NCBI RefSeq assembly: GCF_002101555.1
Contig: NZ_LQOL01000054.1
Coordinates: forward strand, 42,496 to 106,495
Source: Mycolicibacterium canariasense
GTDB taxonomy: Bacteria; Actinomycetota; Actinomycetes; Mycobacteriales; Mycobacteriaceae
Direction of reading: 5' to 3'
DNA: 64,000 bases
Under the pieces are notes generated by a model, which made no database searches, was not told where the DNA came from, and was given only the letters and a program-made list of their open reading frames with translations. Every line of letters starts with the position of its first letter. Position 1 is the stretch's first letter. The position numbers and the translations under genes are program-made. Of this stretch, positions 8,921 to 16,850 are shown piece after piece.

Positions 8921-9885
8921 CCGTGACGCTGCGCCCACCACGACGACGGGCCGCGCCCGACACGCCGACCACCGTTCCGGGTAGCCGCCGCCCGACTGCA
9001 CCGGCAACCAGGGTGGGGGCCCGCGCGGCGATCCGTGGTTATCTCTATGTGGTACCGGCATTCCTGGTGTTCGTGGTGTTCCTCGGCGCTCCGCTGGTGC
9101 AGACCGTCCAGTACTCGTTCTACAACTGGGACGGTCTCGGGACTGCCACCGTCGCCGGAATCTCCAACTACCTCAACGTCTTCGACGATGACCAGTTGCG
9201 AGCATCCTTCCTGCATGCCGGCGTCCTGATCCTGTTCTACGCGGCGGTGCCCGTCGTGATCGCGCTGGTGCTCAGTGCCGTCATCTCACGGGCGCATGCG
9301 ATGCGATCGATGTCGTTCTTCCGCACCGTTCTTTTCCTGCCGCAGGTGATCGCCACGGTCGTCATCGGCACGATCTGGATCTCCATCTACTCGCAGAACG
9401 GCCTGCTGAACCAGACGCTGCGGGCAGTGGGACTGGACACCCTGACCCAGGTGTGGTTGGGCGATCACACCTTCGCGCTGATCGCCATCGGCCTGATCGG
9501 GACCTGGCTCAACATCGGGTTGTGCGTGGTGCTCTTCCTGTCCGGAATCGGCAACATCGCGCCGGAACTGTTCGAAGCCGCTCGCCTCGACGGGGCCGGA
9601 AGGGTACGTGAATTCGTCGCCATCACGCTGCCGTCCCTGCGCGGCCAGATCGCGGTGGCGTTGACCCTCACCGTGGTGTCGGCTTTGAAGACCTTCGACC
9701 TGGTCTACATCACCACCCGCGGCGGACCCGGAACCGCCACCACCGTGCCCGCCTTCGAGGCATACAACCGGGCCTTCAACACCGGGCAGGTGGGCCTGGC
9801 CTCAGCCATCGCCGTGGTTCTGACCATCGCGATCGTCGCCCTGACCTTCATGATCAGCCGGATCAGTCCGCGGGAGGCCGAATGA
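8917..9885 (+). CDS. Sugar ABC transporter permease 1
   Basis: 322-aa inner-membrane permease (MalF/UgpA type) with about six membrane segments after a Pro/Arg-rich cytoplasmic start. The EAA loop that docks on the ATPase is EAARLDGAGRVREFVAITLP, about residues 219-238. The ATG at 8917 overlaps the binding-protein stop (ATGA) and the gene overlaps permease 2 by 4 bp, so it is made in step with both. It forms the channel together with the 9882 gene. Confidence 0.92.
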   Translation: MTVTLRPPRRRAAPDTPTTVPGSRRPTAPATRVGARAAIRGYLYVVPAFLVFVVFLGAPLVQTVQYSFYNWDGLGTATVAGISNYLNVFDDDQLRASFLHAGVLILFYAAVPVVIALVLSAVISRAHAMRSMSFFRTVLFLPQVIATVVIGTIWISIYSQNGLLNQTLRAVGLDTLTQVWLGDHTFALIAIGLIGTWLNIGLCVVLFLSGIGNIAPELFEAARLDGAGRVREFVAITLPSLRGQIAVALTLTVVSALKTFDLVYITTRGGPGTATTVPAFEAYNRAFNTGQVGLASAIAVVLTIAIVALTFMISRISPREAE

Positions 9886-10706
9886 ACCCCAGCCGTACCG
9901 AAAAGACCGTCAACCAAGTCATTCTCGCTCTGTTCGCGGTCTTCGCCCTGGTGCCGCTGTTCGGTGTGCTGATGTCCTCGATCACACCCAGCAAGGAAAA
10001 CTCGGGTGGGTTCGCCATTCCGACGAGCATCGATCTGCACAACTATGGCGCGGCATGGGACCGCGGCAATTTCAGCAGCTACCTGTTGTCCAGCGTGGTG
10101 GTGACCGCCGCCGTGGTACTGCTGACGGTGGTCCTGGCGACATTCGCCGGCTACGCGTTCGCCCGGATGCGTTTTCCCGGTTCGTCGGTGTTGTTCTACG
10201 TCCTGCTGCTGGGCCTGACCCTGCCCGCCGAAGCCTTCATCATTCCGCTGTATTTCAACCTGCGCACCGTCGGTCTCACCGACACCTACTGGGCGCTGAT
10301 CCTGCCGCAGACCGCCCAGTCACTCGGCTTCGCGGTGTTCTGGATGCGAAATCAATTCCGCGGGTTTCCCGGCGAGATCATCGAAGCCGCGCGGCTGGAC
10401 GGTTCCAGCGACCTGCGCCTGCTGTGGCGCATCGTCGTCCCGCCGAGCCTGGCACCGATGATGACGATGGCCGTCATCGTGACGATGTGGACCTGGAACG
10501 AATTCCTGCTGCCGCTGGTGCTGGTGGTCTCCGACAACCGGCGTACCGCCCCACTGGGCTTGGCCCTGTTCCAGGGGCAGCACCTCACGGATTACTCACT
10601 GCTGGCGGCCGCCGGTGTCATGGTCGCGCTGCCGATCGCCGTGCTGTTCTTCGCATTACAGAAGCGATTCATCACCGGCATGGTCGGTGGAATCTCCTCC
10701 CGCTGA
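9882..10706 (+). CDS. Sugar ABC transporter permease 2
   Basis: 274-aa partner permease (MalG/UgpE type) with about six membrane segments. EAA loop EAARLDGSSDLRLLWRIVVP starts near residue 168, and the ending FFALQKRFITGMVGGI is typical of this permease group. It overlaps permease 1 by 4 bp and is followed 45 bp later by the ATPase gene, which has its own ribosome site. Confidence 0.92.
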   Translation: MNPSRTEKTVNQVILALFAVFALVPLFGVLMSSITPSKENSGGFAIPTSIDLHNYGAAWDRGNFSSYLLSSVVVTAAVVLLTVVLATFAGYAFARMRFPGSSVLFYVLLLGLTLPAEAFIIPLYFNLRTVGLTDTYWALILPQTAQSLGFAVFWMRNQFRGFPGEIIEAARLDGSSDLRLLWRIVVPPSLAPMMTMAVIVTMWTWNEFLLPLVLVVSDNRRTAPLGLALFQGQHLTDYSLLAAAGVMVALPIAVLFFALQKRFITGMVGGISSR

Positions 10707-10751
10707 TACCGACTCCCCCACCCGAGCACCCACGACACAAGGAGCAAACCC

Positions 10752-11816
10752 ATGGCGACCATCCAATTCGAGAAGGCCCAGCGGTGGTTCCCGAAGGCGC
10801 CGACGCCCGCGGTGGCCGGTATCGACCTGGAAATCGCCGACGGCGAATTCATGGTCCTCGTCGGGCCTTCCGGTTGCGGAAAATCCACCACGCTGCGCAT
10901 GCTGGCGGGCCTGGAAGAGGTCACCGCCGGCTCCATTCGCCTGGGCGGGCGGGATATCACCACGACCGCGCCCAAGGACCGCGATATCGCCATGGTGTTC
11001 CAGAACTACGCCCTGTACCCACACATGACGGTGGCCGGGAACATGGAATTCTGTCTCAAGAACGCCGGCCTGCCCAAAGATGAGCGTGAGCGTCGAGTTG
11101 CCACGGCCGCCGCGACCCTCGGTCTCACCGACTACCTCGACCGCAAACCCAAGGCGCTGTCGGGTGGACAGCGACAACGGGTGGCCATGGGCCGGGCCAT
11201 TGTTCGCAATCCGCAAGTGTTCTGCATGGACGAACCGCTGTCCAACCTGGATGCCAAGATGCGGGTGCAAACCCGCACCGACATCGCCAAACTGCAGCGT
11301 GAACTCGGCGTCACCACCGTCTATGTCACTCACGACCAGACCGAAGCCATGACGATGGGTGATCGGGTGGCCGTCATGAAAGACGGTGAGCTACAGCAGG
11401 TCGGCGTGCCCATGGAACTCTACGACCGGCCGGCCAACGTGTTCGTCGCCGGGTTCATCGGATCCCCCGCGATGAAGTTCTTCGACGGCGAACTCGGCGA
11501 GTCCGGGGTCACCGCCGCGGGACACACCATGGCGGTTGCGCGCTCGGAGGCCACGACCGGGCCCGTCATCGTCGGAGTGCGGCCCGAGGGATGGCGGCTG
11601 ACACAACCGGGGGCCGGCATCCCGGTCACCGTTGCGGTGGTCGAAACGCTGGGGGCCGATGCCTACCTTTACGGGACCGTCGGCGGTGTCGGCTCGGATG
11701 TCATCGTCCGCACCAGTGGCCGCGACCGGATCGGCATGGGCGATGTCGTGCACGTGACGGCGGACCCCGACGCCATCCATCTCTTCGACAAGGGCACCGG
11801 CATCCGGATGCCGTGA
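10752..11816 (+). CDS. Sugar ABC transporter ATPase (UgpC/MsmX type)
   Basis: 354-aa ATPase that powers the importer. Walker A GPSGCGKST (38-46), signature LSGGQRQR (136-143), Walker B VFCMDE (156-161) and the H-loop VYVTHDQTEAMTM. The C-terminal third is a TOBE/regulatory domain, as in MalK and UgpC. Start ATG at 10752 with AAGGAGC about 10 nt upstream. With its own ATPase the importer is complete (kinase, binding protein, two permeases, ATPase). Last gene of the plus-strand sugar operon. Confidence 0.93.
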   Translation: MATIQFEKAQRWFPKAPTPAVAGIDLEIADGEFMVLVGPSGCGKSTTLRMLAGLEEVTAGSIRLGGRDITTTAPKDRDIAMVFQNYALYPHMTVAGNMEFCLKNAGLPKDERERRVATAAATLGLTDYLDRKPKALSGGQRQRVAMGRAIVRNPQVFCMDEPLSNLDAKMRVQTRTDIAKLQRELGVTTVYVTHDQTEAMTMGDRVAVMKDGELQQVGVPMELYDRPANVFVAGFIGSPAMKFFDGELGESGVTAAGHTMAVARSEATTGPVIVGVRPEGWRLTQPGAGIPVTVAVVETLGADAYLYGTVGGVGSDVIVRTSGRDRIGMGDVVHVTADPDAIHLFDKGTGIRMP

Positions 11817-11882
11817 CCATGGTGGCGCGCGACGGCGGGCAAGGCCGCGATACCGGCAACGAGATGAGATCCGGAGTTGCTT

Positions 11883-11888
11883 TAGGCT
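11883..11888 (+). promoter_or_regulatory. -10 box, leaderless promoter of the P-loop kinase
   Basis: TAGGCT ends seven bases before the G of the GTG at 11895; no ribosome site is visible. Confidence 0.45.
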
Positions 11889-11894
11889 CGGCAA

Positions 11895-12452
11895 GTGTTG
11901 TCCGTATTCGATCCGATCACCTGGCGGCCGCGCCGCATCGCGATCGCCGGAGTATCCGGATCGGGTAAAACGACGTTGGCCAAACATGTTTCGGACCGCC
12001 TCGCTATCCCCCATGTCGAGATCGACGGCCTGTTCCATGGCCCGAACTGGCAGCCCCGAGACGAATTCGCCGACGACGTACACACCGTCATCTCCGGTGC
12101 ATCGTGGGTCGTCGAGTGGCAGTACGCGGCGGTACGCGACCAGATTGCCGAACGCGCCGACACGATGCTGTGGCTCGACCTGCCCACACCCCTGACGCTG
12201 TATCAGTTAACCCGCCGCACGTTGCACCGGCGGTTGCGTCGCGTGGAACTGTGGAACGGCAATTACGAAGGGCCACTGCACAGGTTCTTCACCGACCCGC
12301 AGCACATCGTGCGATGGGGCATCCGCACCCGCAACAAGTACCGAGACCTGCTGCCGGCCATCGAAGCCCGCCACCCACATCTGCACATCGTTCGCCTGAC
12401 ATCCCGGCGCGACAGCGCACGCTGGGTCGGCCAAGCCGCCATGCGCGGGTAA
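11895..12452 (+). CDS. AAA/adenylate-kinase-like P-loop protein
   Basis: 185-aa nucleotide-binding protein. Walker A GVSGSGKTT lies at residues 19-27, and the EIDGLFHGPNW segment and late basic region (TRRTLHRRLRR) resemble the small group annotated as topology-modulation or adenylate-kinase-related proteins. The phosphorylated substrate is unknown. GTG start at 11895 supported by a leaderless -10. It begins 78 bp after the sugar ATPase and has its own promoter, so it is probably not part of that operon. Confidence 0.8.
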   Translation: MLSVFDPITWRPRRIAIAGVSGSGKTTLAKHVSDRLAIPHVEIDGLFHGPNWQPRDEFADDVHTVISGASWVVEWQYAAVRDQIAERADTMLWLDLPTPLTLYQLTRRTLHRRLRRVELWNGNYEGPLHRFFTDPQHIVRWGIRTRNKYRDLLPAIEARHPHLHIVRLTSRRDSARWVGQAAMRG

Positions 12453-12510
12453 CTTCTGGCTGCGAGGACCGCACGACGCCCGTCGGGCCTGCCCTGCGGC
12501 CGAGGGAGAC

Positions 12511-12999
12511 TCAGTGGACCGCCCGCAGATCCTTGAGCATCGCCACGCCGAGCGGGCCGCGGCCCTGACCGACCTCCGTGAAGCCCTTGCGTCGGTAGAG
12601 GCGTTGAGCCGGATTGCGAACGTGGACATTGGTGCACATCACGTCCATGGTCGGGGCGCAGCGCACGAATAGCGCGTCCAACAGCACGCCACCGATACCC
12701 CTGCCGCGCAGACCCGGCGCGACCGCAATACACAACTCGGGAATCGATTCACCGTCGGCATCCAGCCGCAGCGGCGGATCGTTGTGCCACGTCCAGGTCG
12801 CTCCAACGGGCTCCCCCAGCCGATCTTCGGCGATGATAGGTATCTCGCCTGCCGGGGGCAGCATGCTCAGCACCTCGTCGTCATCCGGATCGGGAAGCGG
12901 CCAATCCTCGATGATGCAGGCGTGGCGGGCCATCTCGACGACGAAGGCGTCGTCAGCGCTCGTGGCCTCGCGCAATCGCACCGTCGGAAACCCAGTCAT
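12511..12999 (-). CDS. GNAT-family acetyltransferase
   Basis: 162-aa N-acetyltransferase. The acetyl-CoA loop is GLRGRGIGGVLLDAL (the Q/RxxGxG motif A), followed by the conserved C-terminal strand-helix NPAQRLYRRKGFTEVGQ. The acceptor substrate is not recognisable. ATG start at 12999. It is convergent with the P-loop kinase upstream and followed on the same strand by the SnoaL-like gene, with a 74-bp gap that holds nothing I recognise. Confidence 0.85.
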   Translation of the reverse strand: MTGFPTVRLREATSADDAFVVEMARHACIIEDWPLPDPDDDEVLSMLPPAGEIPIIAEDRLGEPVGATWTWHNDPPLRLDADGESIPELCIAVAPGLRGRGIGGVLLDALFVRCAPTMDVMCTNVHVRNPAQRLYRRKGFTEVGQGRGPLGVAMLKDLRAVH

Positions 13000-13073
13000 G
13001 GCGGCATTCTCTCAGTCAGGCCACCGACATTCGTCGATTCGCCGGTTCACGGCGAGGCGACGCGCGTGAGCAG

Positions 13074-13472
13074 TCAGTGGCTGATCTGAGCCAGCAGTGA
13101 CGTCATGTCGGACAGATCCCACACATCGGCGAACAGTTGGTCTTCGACGCGGTAGATGGTGAATTCGGGGATGCTCACCCGCCGGTTGGTCCCGGGCACG
13201 CCCGCGAAGGTACCGAGGTGGGTGCCGCCCACCTCGAACCGCAGCGAGATCAGGTCGCCATCGATGGCCAGACCTCGCACCTCCCAGCGCCAATCCGGGA
13301 ATGCCGCGAAGATCGGGGCGAACTGTTCGGCGACCGCTCCGGGCGGCATCGGGCTGTCGTTGACCCTGATCGCGCCACTGTAGAAGGTCGACATGCGATC
13401 GATGTCGTGGTCGTTACAGGCGTTGAGGTAGCGGCGGTACAGGTCTTCGAGCTCGGCGCGCGTGCTGGCCAA
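13074..13472 (-). CDS. SnoaL-like/NTF2-fold protein
   Basis: 132-aa protein with the NTF2-like cone fold common to SnoaL ester cyclases and many uncharacterised small enzymes. Evidence is the N-terminal helix YRRYLNACNDHDIDRMSTFY, the FAAFPDWRWEV segment and the late IVR-type strand FTIYRVEDQLFADVWD. Start is TTG at 13472. No neighbour indicates a substrate. Confidence 0.75.
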   Translation of the reverse strand: MASTRAELEDLYRRYLNACNDHDIDRMSTFYSGAIRVNDSPMPPGAVAEQFAPIFAAFPDWRWEVRGLAIDGDLISLRFEVGGTHLGTFAGVPGTNRRVSIPEFTIYRVEDQLFADVWDLSDMTSLLAQISH

Positions 13473-13649
13473 TGGCGTTGCCCTTCTCGATCGTCAGTAC
13501 TCGATTACAGCACGCTCAAGACGGTGCCGAGGTGTCGGCAGCCGGCGTCATGCTCGGCTGCGCCCCGAGGCGATAAAACCGAGCGCATCGATCACCTCCC
13601 AGACCATTGGACCGCGGGCGGTGGTCCGCACCGCATAGCCTCTTGGCAC

Positions 13650-14024
13650 ATGACGTTCATCGAGGTCGTGGAGACCGTCGGCACGGTTATCGACGGAACC
13701 GGAGTGGCCATCATCGCGATCGGCGCGGTGATGGCGGCGGGGTTCGCCATCGGTCGGCTACGGCGCAAGGAGAGCGACACTTACGAGAAGCTGCGCCAAC
13801 AACTCGGCCGGTCCATTCTGCTCGGTCTTGAGCTGCTGGTGGCGGCCGACATCATCCGCACGGTCGCAGTGACACCGACCGCGCAGAGCGTGGCCGTGCT
13901 GGCCGGCATCGTGCTGATCAGGACCTTTCTGAGCTGGTCGCTGGAGTTGGAGATCAGCGGTCGCTGGCCGTGGCAGAAGAAGCGACCGGCGGCCGTCGAG
14001 CCGCCCAAGCCTCCGGACCGGTAG
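13650..14024 (+). CDS. DUF1622-type membrane protein
   Basis: 124-aa integral membrane protein with three hydrophobic segments: VAIIAIGAVMAAGFAI, ILLGLELLVAADIIRTVAV and VAVLAGIVLIRTFLSW. The RRKESDTYEKLRQQLGRSILLGLE stretch across the first loop and second segment, with its conserved Arg/Glu/Gln residues, is typical of DUF1622. Function unknown. ATG at 13650; the frame is open much further upstream but without homology. A TAGCCT box at 13636-13641 may be the -10. First of a run of small membrane proteins. Confidence 0.75.
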   Translation: MTFIEVVETVGTVIDGTGVAIIAIGAVMAAGFAIGRLRRKESDTYEKLRQQLGRSILLGLELLVAADIIRTVAVTPTAQSVAVLAGIVLIRTFLSWSLELEISGRWPWQKKRPAAVEPPKPPDR

Positions 14025-14175
14025 CCAAGCGCTGCTGGTCGACGGACAGCGCCGAACGTATCCGACGGCGATACCGCTGCGGGTGTAGATCACACTCCTC
14101 ATGACGTTCGGTTTGGCAGCTGATTTCCGACGAACCTGGCAAGAAGCAATCGAGTGACATCTGAGGAGAACGACG

Positions 14176-14313
14176 ATGAGTTATCTGGCGGGGCAGCTGG
14201 CCGCCTTAGCGGTCATGGCAGCGCTGGTCGGCGGCGTGGTCTGGGCAGTGTTGGTCATGCGGGAGCCGCGGCCGCCACTTGAGGACGACGACGAACCTGA
14301 ACTGACGGATTAG
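14176..14313 (+). CDS. Small single-pass membrane peptide (45 aa)
   Basis: Short gene. ATG at 14176 follows a strong ribosome site (AGGAG, 14164-14168, spacer 7). The product has one membrane segment (AALAVMAALVGGVVWAVLVM) followed by an acidic tail (EDDDEPELTD). The ribosome site, the clear membrane design and the next gene only 8 nt downstream make it a likely real peptide, perhaps translated together with the 14322 gene. No function can be assigned. Confidence 0.6.
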   Translation: MSYLAGQLAALAVMAALVGGVVWAVLVMREPRPPLEDDDEPELTD

Positions 14314-14321
14314 CGAAGCGG

Positions 14322-14642
14322 ATGTCAGTCGAGCAGGTGCTCGCCGAGGGTGCTATCGCATCGTGGATCGGCCCCGCAGCCCGCGCGGTCGCATTCACCG
14401 CCGCGGGCGTGGCACTGACTGTTCTCGGCGTCGTGCGCCGCAGCGACCGCATGCGCTGGGACCGGGCCGATGACAGTCGCCTGCTACATCCCGACAGGAC
14501 GGCACCCACCGACGACCTTCGCTTGCCGCGCCCGCGGTCGGGAGGAACCGGTTTCATCGTCGGAGGCACGGTGCTGTTGCTTCTCGGGCTGCTACACATC
14601 CTCGACTTCATTGCGACACTCCATAATTCGGGAGTGATCTGA
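14322..14642 (+). CDS. Two-pass membrane protein, unknown
   Basis: 106-aa protein with two membrane segments (AVAFTAAGVALTVLGVV and GFIVGGTVLLLLGLLHILDFI) joined by a polar loop rich in Arg and Asp. I do not recognise the family. It lies 8 nt after the 45-aa peptide and 9 nt before the next gene, so these form one short cluster with the DUF1622 gene just upstream. Confidence 0.6.
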   Translation: MSVEQVLAEGAIASWIGPAARAVAFTAAGVALTVLGVVRRSDRMRWDRADDSRLLHPDRTAPTDDLRLPRPRSGGTGFIVGGTVLLLLGLLHILDFIATLHNSGVI

Positions 14643-14651
14643 CAAAGCGCC

Positions 14652-15296
14652 GTGCCGCGCAGCAAGACGCTCGGCTTCGAGCCCGAAAATGGTTGGCCAC
14701 CGTCAGTTCAAGCCTCTAGGTTCCAGCCGGTGGAAGGTTACGCGGCGGCCAACTCTGGTGTGAACGACCGCGCCGAGGTTCTGTTGATCGGAGGGCGTTC
14801 GGGGGTGGGCAAGAGCAGCGTCGCGTTCGAATGCCACGAGGTCCTCCTCGCAGAGGACATCAGCCATGCCGTGATCGATGGCGACATGCTGGACCTCGCA
14901 TACCCCGTCCCATGGGAGCATGGTCTGGCCGAACGCAACCTCTCGGCGATCTGGGCCAACTACCGGTCACTCGGATTCCGCCGGCTCATCTTCGTGGGAA
15001 CCGCCTGCGTTCTCCCGGATGAATCGACCAAAATCATTGCTGCGATGGGTGATCGACCGCGCGTTGTCCCGGTTCTGTTGACCTGTACCGACGCCACCGC
15101 CACCCACCGGCTGCGCCAGCGCGAGACCGGCACGGGGTTCAACCGACACCGGGGGTCGAGCCAGCAGATGGCGACCACTTTGGCCGCCGGCATCAACGAC
15201 GATGTGCACCTGATCGCAACCGACGACCGCAGTGTCTGCGACGTCGCGGCCGACGTCCTCGCGTGCACCCCATGGCGGGCGCCGACGGCGGATTGA
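14652..15296 (+). CDS. P-loop nucleotide kinase-like protein
   Basis: Up to 214 aa, with Walker A GGRSGVGKSS near residues 47-56 and a DGDMLDLAYPVP segment like the substrate loop of small-molecule kinases (adenylylsulfate or gluconate kinase-like). The start is uncertain: GTG at 14652 has little support and homology begins near residue 38, so GTG at 14730 is an alternative. It ends within the promoter of the marR gene, and the stop TGA overlaps its -35 TTGACA. Substrate unknown. Confidence 0.65.
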   Translation: MPRSKTLGFEPENGWPPSVQASRFQPVEGYAAANSGVNDRAEVLLIGGRSGVGKSSVAFECHEVLLAEDISHAVIDGDMLDLAYPVPWEHGLAERNLSAIWANYRSLGFRRLIFVGTACVLPDESTKIIAAMGDRPRVVPVLLTCTDATATHRLRQRETGTGFNRHRGSSQQMATTLAAGINDDVHLIATDDRSVCDVAADVLACTPWRAPTAD

Positions 15297-15321
15297 CATC
15301 TTGTCTGCTAGCAGACATTAT
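15293..15321 (+). promoter_or_regulatory. Promoter of the marR-epimerase operon
   Basis: TTGACA (15293-15298), a 17-bp spacer and CATTAT (15316-15321). The expected start falls on the GTG at 15328, so the message is leaderless. Confidence 0.65.
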
Positions 15322-15338
15322 TGTCTGGTGGCAGACAA
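15301..15338. promoter_or_regulatory. Twin palindromic MarR operators
   Basis: Two 18-bp sites with the arms TTGTCTG and CAGACA(A/T). The first (15301-15318) contains a perfect palindrome, TGTCTGCTAGCAGACA. The second (15321-15338) has centre GTGG and covers the start codon. They begin 20 bp apart, two helical turns, and cover the spacer, the -10 and the transcription start, as expected for autorepression by the MarR protein. Confidence 0.75.
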
Positions 15339-15786
15339 AACCGGGGCGGCTCAGCACGACACCGTTGGTGCGTGGACCAAGCGCTGCTACCTCGCCGCGC
15401 GTGCAGCCATGGAGTACTCGTTACGGCCCTACGACCTCGGTGCGACCCAGTGGTATGTGCTGTGCCAACTCGTGCACGCCGGCCCCACCCGGCAACGGGA
15501 GTTGCAACGCATCCTCCAAGTCGAGCGTGCAACTCTGAGCGCCGTCGTCGTCACTCTGGTCCGCAAGCGGCTCGTCGAGCAGATCCCCGACAGCATCGAT
15601 CACCGACAAAAACTGTTGCGCCTCACCGAGATCGGTCAAACGTTGTGGCACGAGCTGCCCGACCTGACCCGAATACACGCCGTGGCGTTCGACGGGATGG
15701 CCCCGGCCGACATCGAGGCCGCCATTCGGGTGTTGCGAGCCGCCACCGAGCGCCTCGAACAATTCTCACAGAGGGAGGGCTCATGA
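15328..15786 (+). CDS. MarR-family regulator
   Basis: 152-aa winged-helix regulator. It has the recognition region RQRELQRILQVERATLSAVV and the wing DSIDHRQKLLRLTEIG. The start is GTG at 15328 (VADKTG), set by the promoter that places +1 on this codon; an open frame further upstream lacks homology. Its two operators overlap its own promoter. The stop overlaps the epimerase start (ATGA), so the regulator and enzyme are co-expressed and probably both induced by the regulator's ligand. Confidence 0.88.
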   Translation: MADKTGAAQHDTVGAWTKRCYLAARAAMEYSLRPYDLGATQWYVLCQLVHAGPTRQRELQRILQVERATLSAVVVTLVRKRLVEQIPDSIDHRQKLLRLTEIGQTLWHELPDLTRIHAVAFDGMAPADIEAAIRVLRAATERLEQFSQREGS

Positions 15787-16598
15787 AGATTCTGGTAACC
15801 GGTGCCACCGGCCTGGTGGGCACCCGGCTGCTGCCGCGCCTCGTCGAGGACGGCCACGACTGCCGCGCCGTGGTGCGCCGGCCCGGGTCGGTGCCACCGC
15901 ACGTGACGGAGGTGATAGCCGATCTCTCCGACAGCACCTCCCTCACCGCAGCAGTGAGCGGTGTCGAGGCGATCGTGCATCTGGCCGCCGTCTTCCGCAC
16001 GACGGACACCGACCTGATCTGGAAGACGAACCGCGACGGGACCGTCAACCTCATCTCCGCGGTCCAGCAGCACGCACCCGCGGCGCGCCTGATCATGGCG
16101 AGCACGGCACACATCTACGACGCTGACGGCACGCGTCCGGGCCGCGAGGACGACCCCGCCGCCCCGACGCTGGCCTACCCGGCAAGCAAGCTCGCGGCCG
16201 AGAATGCCCTGCGCAGCAGTAATTTAACGTGGACGATCCAGCGTTACGGCTTCGTCTACGGTGACGGCGACGGCCACCTCGAGTCGCTGCCCGCTCATGC
16301 GACGAGCGCCGGAATGCATCCGGCGCAGCGAATGAGCCTCGTTCATCATCGTGACATCGCGACCGCAACCCGCATCGCACTCACCGGAGCCTGGGACGGC
16401 CGAATCGTCAACATCACCGATGAAGCACCGACGTCACTCTATGAACTCGTCGAGATCGGCGGCGGCGCGATGGACCCGTCGTCACAGGCACTGAAAGACC
16501 CGTGGCGTCTGCACATGGATGGTGGGCTCGCGCGCCGACTCGGCTTCCGGCCCAGCGTGCGCACCGTCCATCACGCCGTCGAGCAAAACATGTTGTGA
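15783..16598 (+). CDS. NAD-dependent epimerase/dehydratase-like protein
   Basis: 271-aa extended SDR. MKILVTGATGLVGTRLLPRL is the NAD-binding GxxGxxG loop; VEAIVHLAAVF and the active-site pair in LAYPASKLAAE (YxxxK) follow. The substrate-binding half is typical of NAD-dependent epimerases and dihydroflavonol-reductase-like proteins; the true substrate is unknown. Translation is coupled to the MarR gene, whose operators therefore also control it. Confidence 0.85.
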   Translation: MKILVTGATGLVGTRLLPRLVEDGHDCRAVVRRPGSVPPHVTEVIADLSDSTSLTAAVSGVEAIVHLAAVFRTTDTDLIWKTNRDGTVNLISAVQQHAPAARLIMASTAHIYDADGTRPGREDDPAAPTLAYPASKLAAENALRSSNLTWTIQRYGFVYGDGDGHLESLPAHATSAGMHPAQRMSLVHHRDIATATRIALTGAWDGRIVNITDEAPTSLYELVEIGGGAMDPSSQALKDPWRLHMDGGLARRLGFRPSVRTVHHAVEQNML

Positions 16599-16850
16599 TA
16601 TCCGCTCGGATGCGGCACCATCTCGACAGGGGAATCGCGGCTGCCTCGCATGTCGCGAAGAGGTACTGGGGGTTGGAAATATGCTCTGCTACAAGGCTGC
16701 GCCGTGACTGCGTGCGACCGAATCGACGGACCGGACATTCGAGCGGTGGCTGCCGACGCACGTAGACCGGTTGCCATTGCGGAATGCGCCGCAGCGTCCG
16801 GATCGCACGAAAAACGCTCCACTCCAACGGGTTAGTGAGCGAAGGCCGGT

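Noticed and set aside
16599..16850. Several small open frames between the epimerase and xylanase genes
   Set aside because: All overlap in different frames and neither strand shows a ribosome site or a recognisable segment.
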